Shown one piece after another: positions 6,819 to 11,547 of a stretch of 11,547 bases of DNA. The translations under genes were made by a program, and so were the position numbers. The DNA comes from JBOHHM01 sp050725495 (GTDB lineage Bacteria; Pseudomonadota; Gammaproteobacteria; Burkholderiales; Burkholderiaceae_C). The notes under the pieces were generated by a model. It was not told where the DNA came from and did not search any database. It saw only the letters and a program-made list of their open reading frames with translations. The DNA lies in contig JBOHHM010000154.1 in assembly GCA_050725495.1 (NCBI GenBank), positions 1 to 11,547 on the forward strand. The letters run 5' to 3'. Positions within the stretch are counted from its first letter, which is position 1; each line of letters starts with the position of its first letter.

Positions 6819-6990
6819 GAGCGGATTGTGCGTTGCGCCGCGGCTGGGCGTATGGCCGGCTCGCCGGACGGGCTGAACCAGGGTACGCCTGAACCGGGCG
6901 GGCGGCACCAGGGAAACTACCAGTTGGTAAATTTTACCTGTTGGTAAATAGTTGGTCCGTGGTCCAAGGCTTGTGCATAAGGAGATCCTC
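6819..6990. promoter_or_regulatory. Divergent control region between rutR-like gene and preT operon
   Basis: The region carries two operator-like palindromes (6918-6948), further half-sites to 6967, and a possible rightward sigma-70 promoter (TTGGTA 6924-6929, 17-bp spacer, AATAGT 6947-6952; four of six matches each). On the minus strand TAAAAT (6936-6931) is a good -10, without a clear -35. Either promoter would be covered by the operators. The part from 6819 to 6910 is GC-rich and would be the 5' leader of the regulator; nothing else is seen in it. Confidence 0.4.
6918..6948. promoter_or_regulatory. Two RutR-like operator palindromes spaced 17 bp
   Basis: TACCAGTTGGTA (6918-6929) matches the ACCAnnTGGT core of the RutR consensus TTGACCAnnTGGTCAA. 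TTTACCTGTTGGTAAA (6933-6948) is a perfect six-base-arm dyad around TGTT with one core departure. Their centres are 17 bp apart, and the decamer GTTGGTAAAT recurs at 6923-6932 and 6940-6949. TGGTCC repeats at 6953-6958 and 6960-6965 add further half-sites. Binding by the adjacent regulator is inference from family and position. Confidence 0.65.
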
Positions 6991-7026
6991 ATGCCTCATC
7001 CCCTCAACCCTGCAAAGGAGCAATGA
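6991..7026 (+). CDS. Eleven-codon leader ORF coupled to preT
   Basis: ATG at 6991 is preceded by AAGGAG (6979-6984) six bases upstream, a stronger and better spaced site than those of most genes here. The ORF encodes MPHPLNPAKEQ and ends with TGA at 7024-7026, which overlaps both candidate preT starts (ATG at 7023 and 7026). The preT ribosome binding site AAGGAG lies inside its codons 8-10. It could be a translated leader that couples or tunes preT expression, or a chance ORF; no run of regulatory codons (for example repeated His, Trp or Leu) is present. Confidence 0.4.
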   Translation: MPHPLNPAKEQ

Positions 7027-8417
7027 TGGAAACACCGTCAAGCCGCGCCTGCGGCATCCACGCCGCGCGCCTGAACCTGGCCGACTACGCGCGCAACTTC
7101 GGCGACTCGCACGCGCCGCTCACGCGCGCCCAGGCCCTGATCGAGGCCGAGCGCTGCTACTACTGCCATGACGCGCCCTGCGCCACGGCCTGCCCGACCG
7201 GCATCGATATTCCCACCTTCATCCAGCGCATCGCGCAGGAGAACAACCGCGGCGCGGCGCGCACCATCCTCGAGGCCAACCCGCTGGGCGGCATCTGCGC
7301 GCGCGTCTGCCCGACCGAGGTGCTGTGCGAGCAGGCCTGCGTACGCAACACCAACGAGAGCAAGCCGGTCGAGATCGGCTCGCTGCAGCGCTACGCCACC
7401 GATGCCTATTTCGCCCAGCCCGGCGCACCGCTGTTCACGCGGGCTGAGCCCAGCGGCCGGCGCATCGCGGTGGTCGGCGCCGGCCCGGCCGGCCTGGCCT
7501 GTGCCCATGGCCTGGCGCGGCGCGGCCACGAGGTCGTGCTGTACGACGCCCGGCCCAAGCTCGGTGGCCTCAACGAATACGGCCTGGCCAGCTACAAGAC
7601 CACCGGCGGCTTCGCGCAAAAGGAGGTCGAGTGGCTGCTGTCGATCGGCGGCATCGAGGTGCGCACCAGCCAGGCGCTGGGCCGCGACATCACGCTCGAT
7701 GGGCTGCTGGAGCGGCATGACGCGGTGTTCCTTGGCCTCGGCCTGGCCGGCGTCAATGCGCTGGGCATCAGCGAGCCGCAGCTCGCCGGCCTGCGCGACG
7801 CGGTGGACTTCATCGCCGAGCTGCGCCAGGCGGCGGACCTCTCGACCGTGCCGGTCGGCCGGCGCGTCGTTGTGATCGGCGGCGGCATGACGGCAGTGGA
7901 CGCCGCGGTGCAGTCGCGCAAGCTCGGCGCCGAACAGGTCTCGATCGTCTACCGGCGCGGGCCTGAGGCGATGTCGGCCTCGGTGGTCGAGCAGCAATGG
8001 GCGCAGACCCATGGTGTGCAGATCCGCCACTGGGCCGCGCCCAAGGAAGTCATCAGCGAAGGCGGCGAGCTGCGCGGCATGCGCTTTGCCGCCACCGCGC
8101 TGCGCGACGGCCGGCTGGTCGAGACCGGCGAGCAGTTCACGCTGGAGGCCGACATGGTGCTCAAGGCCATAGGCCAGAGCTATGTGGCCGAACCCGTGGG
8201 GCCGTCCATCGAACTCAAGGGCGGGCGCATCGCCACCGACGACGAGGGCCGCACCAGTCACGCCAGGGTCTGGGCCGGCGGCGACTGCCGCCATGGCGGG
8301 CGCGACCTGACGGTCGAGGCGGTCGAGCATGGCAAGCGTGCCGCCGTATCGATTCACCTCGCGCTGCGCGCGCCGGCGCCCACGCGTCAACCCGTTCTGG
8401 AGACCTCCCATGGCTGA
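7026..8417 (+). CDS. preT: NAD-dependent dihydropyrimidine dehydrogenase, PreT subunit (FAD/Fe-S electron input)
   Basis: This 463-residue glutamate-synthase-beta-like subunit takes electrons from NAD(P)H via FAD and iron-sulfur clusters and passes them to PreA for reduction of uracil and thymine. The N-terminal Fe-S domain has cysteines in CYYCHDAPCATAC (44-56) and CARVCPTEVLCEQAC (91-105). The FAD-binding Rossmann fold begins with VVGAGPAG (149-156), and the NAD(P)H fold with VVVIGGGMTAVD, glycines at 285-287. Length exceeds the roughly 410 residues of E. coli PreT, mostly at the N-terminus and in the C-terminal tail. Two adjacent ATG codons occur (7023, 7026); 7026 is preferred because AGGAG (7016-7020) is five bases away, against two for 7023. 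It overlaps preA by eight bases, so the two subunits are probably made in equal amounts. Confidence 0.9.
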   Translation: METPSSRACGIHAARLNLADYARNFGDSHAPLTRAQALIEAERCYYCHDAPCATACPTGIDIPTFIQRIAQENNRGAARTILEANPLGGICARVCPTEVLCEQACVRNTNESKPVEIGSLQRYATDAYFAQPGAPLFTRAEPSGRRIAVVGAGPAGLACAHGLARRGHEVVLYDARPKLGGLNEYGLASYKTTGGFAQKEVEWLLSIGGIEVRTSQALGRDITLDGLLERHDAVFLGLGLAGVNALGISEPQLAGLRDAVDFIAELRQAADLSTVPVGRRVVVIGGGMTAVDAAVQSRKLGAEQVSIVYRRGPEAMSASVVEQQWAQTHGVQIRHWAAPKEVISEGGELRGMRFAATALRDGRLVETGEQFTLEADMVLKAIGQSYVAEPVGPSIELKGGRIATDDEGRTSHARVWAGGDCRHGGRDLTVEAVEHGKRAAVSIHLALRAPAPTRQPVLETSHG

Positions 8418-9720
8418 GCTGAGCACCAACTTCCTGGGCATCAAGAGCCCGAACCCGTTCTGGCTGGCCTCGGCCCCGCCGACCGACAAGGAATACAACG
8501 TCGTGCGTGCCTTCGAGGCGGGCTGGGGCGGCGTGGTCTGGAAGACGCTGGGCGAGGACCCGGCGGTGGTCAACGTCAACGGCCCGCGTTACTCGACCCT
8601 GCTGTCGCAGGACCGGCGCGTGATCGGCTTCAACAACATCGAGCTGATCTCCGACCGCCCGCTGCGCACCAACCTCGAGGAGATCCGGCGCGTCAAGCGC
8701 GACTGGCCTGATCGCGCGATGGTGGTCTCGCTGATGGTGCCGGTCGAGGAGGCGTCGTGGAAGCGCATCCTGCCCATGGTCGAAGACGTCGGCGCCGACG
8801 GCATCGAGCTCAACTTCGGCTGTCCGCACGGCATGAGCGAGCGCGGCATGGGCGCGGCCGTCGGCCAGGTACCGGAGTACATCCAGCGCGTCACCGAGTG
8901 GTGCAAGCACTATTCGAAGTTGCCGGTGATCGTCAAGCTCACGCCCAACATCACCGATGTGCGCTACCCGGCGCGCGCGGCCAAGGCCGGCGGGGCCGAC
9001 GCGGTCTCGCTGATCAACACCATCAACTCGGTGATCGGGGTCGACCTGGAGCGCATGGTGATGAGCCCGAGCACCGACGGCCGCGGCTCGCATGGCGGCT
9101 ACTGCGGCCCGGCGGTCAAGCCGATCGCACTCAACATGGTGGCCGAGATCGCGCGCGACCCGGCCACCGCCGGCCTGCCGATCTCGGGCATAGGCGGCGT
9201 GACCACCTGGCGCGATGCCGCCGAGTACATCGCGCTGGGCTGCGGCACGGTGCAGGTCTGCACCGCCGCCATGGTCTACGGCTTCAAAATCGTGCAGGAC
9301 CTGTGCGACGGCCTCTCGAACTTCATGGACGAGCAGGGCTACCGCAGCCTGGCTGACTTCCAGGGGCAGGCCGTGCCGACCGTGACCGATTGGCGCCAGC
9401 TCAACCTCAACCACATCGACAAGGCCGTCATCAACCAGGACCTGTGCATCCAGTGCGGACGCTGCCATGTGGTGTGCGAGGACACCTCGCACCAGGCCAT
9501 CACGGCCACCAGGGACGGCAAGCGCTTCTTCGAGGTCAAGGAAGAGGAATGCGTGGGCTGCAACCTCTGCGTCTCGATCTGCCCGGTGCCGGGAACCATC
9601 ACGATGCGCAGCCTCAAGCCCGGCGAGACCGACCGGCGCACCGGCAAGACGGTGACCGGCGAGTACGCCAACTGGACCACCCATCCGAACAACCCGATGC
9701 GCGTCGCCGCCTCGGCCTGA
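8410..9720 (+). CDS. preA: NAD-dependent dihydropyrimidine dehydrogenase, PreA subunit (FMN catalytic)
   Basis: The 436-residue catalytic subunit reduces uracil or thymine at the 5,6 double bond. The FMN barrel (about 1-320) resembles class 1/2 dihydroorotate dehydrogenases. LNFGCPHGMSERGMG (134-148) holds the catalytic Cys138, equivalent to Cys671 of mammalian DPD, with Asn135 beside it. KLTPNITD and INTINS supply further substrate and FMN contacts; GIGGVTTWRDAAEYIALG is a phosphate-binding end of the barrel. The C-terminal ferredoxin domain has two 4Fe-4S motifs, CIQCGRCHVVC (346-356) and CVGCNLCVSIC (381-391). ATG at 8410 is preferred because GGAG (8399-8402) lies seven bases upstream and MAELSTNFLGIK begins the family homology; a longer reading from 8329 would be translated from preT coding DNA. 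The active-site stretch is more like that of Pseudomonas-type enzymes than of E. coli PreA (from memory). Confidence 0.92.
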   Translation: MAELSTNFLGIKSPNPFWLASAPPTDKEYNVVRAFEAGWGGVVWKTLGEDPAVVNVNGPRYSTLLSQDRRVIGFNNIELISDRPLRTNLEEIRRVKRDWPDRAMVVSLMVPVEEASWKRILPMVEDVGADGIELNFGCPHGMSERGMGAAVGQVPEYIQRVTEWCKHYSKLPVIVKLTPNITDVRYPARAAKAGGADAVSLINTINSVIGVDLERMVMSPSTDGRGSHGGYCGPAVKPIALNMVAEIARDPATAGLPISGIGGVTTWRDAAEYIALGCGTVQVCTAAMVYGFKIVQDLCDGLSNFMDEQGYRSLADFQGQAVPTVTDWRQLNLNHIDKAVINQDLCIQCGRCHVVCEDTSHQAITATRDGKRFFEVKEEECVGCNLCVSICPVPGTITMRSLKPGETDRRTGKTVTGEYANWTTHPNNPMRVAASA

Positions 9721-9733
9721 AAGGCAGGACAGC

Positions 9734-11233
9734 ATGGATCACTACGAAGTAGGCCATTGGATCGCCGGGCGCGCGCAGCGCGGCACGGCGGCGCGCCAGC
9801 AGGAGATTTACAACCCCGCCAGCGGCGCCGTGCAGGGCAGCCTGCTGCTGGGCAGCGAGGCCGACCTGGACGCGGCCGTGGCCAGCGCCGCGGCGGCATT
9901 CCCGGCCTGGTCGCAGCAGCCGCCGCTGGTGCGCTCGCGCGTGCTGTTCCGCTTTCTCGAGATCGTGCAGTCGCGCCGCCAGGAACTGGCCGAATGCCTG
10001 GTGCGCGAGCATGGCAAGATCCTGGCCGACGCGCTGGGCGAGGTGGCGCGCGGCATCGAGAACATCGAGTTCGCCACCGCGATGCCGCAGCTGCTCAAGG
10101 GCGAGTACACCGAGCAGGTCGCGCGCGGCATCGATGCCTGGTCGATGCGCCAGGCGCTGGGGGTCGTGGCCGGCATCACGCCGTTCAATTTCCCGGCCAT
10201 GGTGCCGCTGTGGATGTTCCCGCTGGCCATCGGCTGCGGCAACAGCTTCATCCTCAAGCCCAGCGAGCGCGACCCCTCGGCCAGCCTGCTGCTCGCCCGC
10301 TGGCTCAGGGAAGCGGGCCTGCCCGACGGCGTGTTCAACGTGGTGCAGGGCGACAGCAAGCTGGTCGATGCCATCCTGCGCCACCCGGGCATCGAAGCCG
10401 TGAGCTTCGTCGGCTCGACCCCGGTGGCCGAGCACATCTACAGCAGCGGCAGCGCCAACGGCAAGCGGGTGCAGGCGCTGGGCGGGGCCAAGAACCACCT
10501 GGTGGTGATGCCCGATGCCGAGCTCGAGCAGGCAGCGGACGCACTGATCGGCGCCGCCTACGGATCGGCCGGCGAGCGCTGCATGGCGATCTCGGTCGCG
10601 GTGGCGGTCGGCGATGTCGGCGACCGGCTGGTCGCGGCGCTGGCGCCGCGCGTGCAGGCGCTCAGGATCGGCGAAGGGCATCAGGACGGCGTCGAGATGG
10701 GGCCCATCATCAGCCGGCAGGCCCAGCAGCGCATCGAAAGCCTGATCGGGCAAGGCATCGAGGAGGGCGCGAGGGCCGTGGTCGACGGCCGCCGCTACAG
10801 GGTCAGCGGCTTCGAGCAGGGCTTCTTCGTCGGCGGCACCTTGCTCGACCATGTGAGTCCTGGGATGGTGGTCTACCGGGAGGAGATCTTCGGGCCTGTG
10901 CTGTGCGTGCTGCGCGTGAGCGACCTGGCCTCGGCGGTGGCCCTGATCAACCGTCATGAATACGGTAACGGCGTGGCGCTCTACACGCGCGACGGCGGTG
11001 TCGCGCGTGAGTTCGTGCGCGGCATCAAGGTCGGCATGGTCGGCGTCAACGTGCCGCTGCCCGTGCCCATGGCCTTCAACAGCTTCGGCGGCTGGAAGCG
11101 CAGCCTGTTCGGCGACCACCATGCCTACGGCCCCGAGGCCGTACGTTTCTACACCCGCCACAAGGCCGTGATGCAGCGCTGGCCCGACAGCATCGCCCGT
11201 GGCCCGGAATTCGCTTTCCCGCAGCTGACCTGA
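9734..11233 (+). CDS. mmsA: CoA-acylating (methyl)malonate-semialdehyde dehydrogenase
   Basis: The 499-residue aldehyde dehydrogenase fits MmsA/IolA in length and motifs. GITPFNFPAMVPLWMFPLA near residues 152-170 and ILKPSERDP are typical of this subfamily; SFVGSTPVAEHIY is the NAD-binding turn; GERCMA holds the catalytic Cys283; EEIFGPVL is the conserved late motif. It oxidises malonate or methylmalonate semialdehyde with NAD+ and CoA to acetyl-CoA or propionyl-CoA with loss of CO2. Family enzymes lack the general-base Glu of hydrolytic ALDHs (consistent with the ALGGAKNHLV stretch here, which has no ELGG Glu). It starts 13 bp after preA, with AGGA four bases and AAGG nine bases upstream. 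In this operon it would consume the semialdehydes from beta-alanine and 3-aminoisobutyrate, the end products of reductive uracil and thymine breakdown (inference from context). Confidence 0.92.
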   Translation: MDHYEVGHWIAGRAQRGTAARQQEIYNPASGAVQGSLLLGSEADLDAAVASAAAAFPAWSQQPPLVRSRVLFRFLEIVQSRRQELAECLVREHGKILADALGEVARGIENIEFATAMPQLLKGEYTEQVARGIDAWSMRQALGVVAGITPFNFPAMVPLWMFPLAIGCGNSFILKPSERDPSASLLLARWLREAGLPDGVFNVVQGDSKLVDAILRHPGIEAVSFVGSTPVAEHIYSSGSANGKRVQALGGAKNHLVVMPDAELEQAADALIGAAYGSAGERCMAISVAVAVGDVGDRLVAALAPRVQALRIGEGHQDGVEMGPIISRQAQQRIESLIGQGIEEGARAVVDGRRYRVSGFEQGFFVGGTLLDHVSPGMVVYREEIFGPVLCVLRVSDLASAVALINRHEYGNGVALYTRDGGVAREFVRGIKVGMVGVNVPLPVPMAFNSFGGWKRSLFGDHHAYGPEAVRFYTRHKAVMQRWPDSIARGPEFAFPQLT

Positions 11234-11264
11234 GCCTGAACCCCACCCACGAGGAGACCAAGCC

Positions 11265-11547
11265 ATGAGCACGAACATTTACCCGGGCACGCACAGCGGG
11301 CTCTGGAACGAGGACCTGGCGCCCACCGGCGCCGCCCAGCGCACCTGGCGCTGGTACCATTTCGCCGCCCTGTGGGTCGGCATGGTGATGTGCATTCCGG
11401 CCTACACCCTGGCCGCCAGCCTGATCGACAGCGGCATGTCCTGGCAGCAGGCCGTGGGCACGGTGTTCCTCGGCAACCTGATCGTGCTGGTGCCGATGCT
11501 GCTGATCGGCCATGCGGGCGCCAAGTACGGCATTCCCTATGCCGTGC
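11265..11547 (+). CDS. NCS1-family nucleobase/hydantoin-type cation symporter (N-terminal part)
   Basis: The first 94 codons of a gene that leaves the window. ATG at 11265 follows GAGGAG (11251-11256) by eight bases. The cytoplasmic N-terminus SGLWNEDLAPT (residues 11-21) is a signature of NCS1 transporters such as hydantoin, allantoin and uracil carriers. Two membrane segments are visible, at about residues 31-55 (HFAALWVGMVMCIPAYTLAA) and 66-87 (TVFLGNLIVLVPMLLIGHAG), as in TM1 and TM2 of the family, with a short polar loop between. It starts 31 bp after mmsA on the same strand, so it is probably the uptake system of the pyrimidine operon. Substrate may be uracil, thymine, a dihydropyrimidine or a hydantoin; the missing part would be needed to choose. 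Confidence 0.88.
   Translation, partial: MSTNIYPGTHSGLWNEDLAPTGAAQRTWRWYHFAALWVGMVMCIPAYTLAASLIDSGMSWQQAVGTVFLGNLIVLVPMLLIGHAGAKYGIPYAV

Noticed and set aside
6819..6992. N-terminal extension of 58 residues to the RutR-like protein
   Set aside because: It would translate the operator palindromes, and the shorter start gives a protein close to RutR length.
8329..8409. Extended PreA start inside preT
   Set aside because: The added 27 residues are out-of-frame preT sequence, and a good ribosome binding site precedes ATG at 8410.
7038..8579. Leftward open frame antisense to preT
   Set aside because: Overlaps the clear preT gene completely and shows no plausible protein features.
8215..11278. 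Two long leftward open frames antisense to preA and mmsA
   Set aside because: Both are compositionally biased shadows; the plus-strand genes have motif support and good ribosome binding sites.

Overview
The window is high-GC DNA with dense, short-gapped operons and long antisense open frames. The gene content (NAD-dependent dihydropyrimidine dehydrogenase PreT/PreA, an NCS1 transporter, a single-chain acyl-CoA carboxylase) and one AT-rich repeat-like insert suggest a betaproteobacterium of the Burkholderiales, most likely Comamonadaceae. The genus cannot be fixed from the window. It holds two catabolic modules, each next to its own TetR-family regulator.

Left module (1-6095). A divergent intergenic region (1040-1158) carries a 37-bp imperfect dyad. 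Leftward from it run a TetR regulator (407-1039) and, after a 132-bp gap holding a hairpin and imperfect tandem repeats, the first 91 codons of a periplasmic branched-chain-amino-acid-type substrate-binding protein (cut by the window edge). Rightward run an AMP-forming acyl-CoA synthetase (1159-2769) and, overlapping it by one base, a 1108-residue single-chain biotin-dependent acyl-CoA carboxylase with biotin carboxylase, biotin carrier and carboxyltransferase domains in one polypeptide (2769-6095). The implied logic is uptake of an organic acid, activation to its CoA thioester and carboxylation of that thioester. The substrate cannot be read from the sequence. The carboxylase linker contains an in-frame AT-rich segment that looks like a domesticated interspersed repeat.

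Right module (6117-11547). A RutR-like TetR regulator (leftward, 6117-6818) is divergent from a rightward operon: preT (7026-8417), preA (8410-9720), mmsA (9734-11233) and an NCS1 permease (11265 onward, cut by the window edge). This is the start of a reductive pyrimidine catabolic operon. The permease imports a nucleobase or related compound. PreTA reduces uracil or thymine to the 5,6-dihydro compound. MmsA would convert the semialdehydes formed at the end of the pathway to acetyl-CoA or propionyl-CoA. The middle steps (dihydropyrimidinase, beta-ureidopropionase, aminotransferase) are not in the window and may lie downstream. The intergenic region holds two RutR-like palindromes 17 bp apart and an 11-codon leader ORF with a strong ribosome binding site, whose stop overlaps the preT start.

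I saw no tRNA or rRNA, no CRISPR array, and no insertion sequence or phage gene. The most unusual points are the repeat-like insert inside the carboxylase, the preT leader ORF, the double RutR-like operator, and the ligase/single-chain-carboxylase pair as a compact pathway of unknown substrate.
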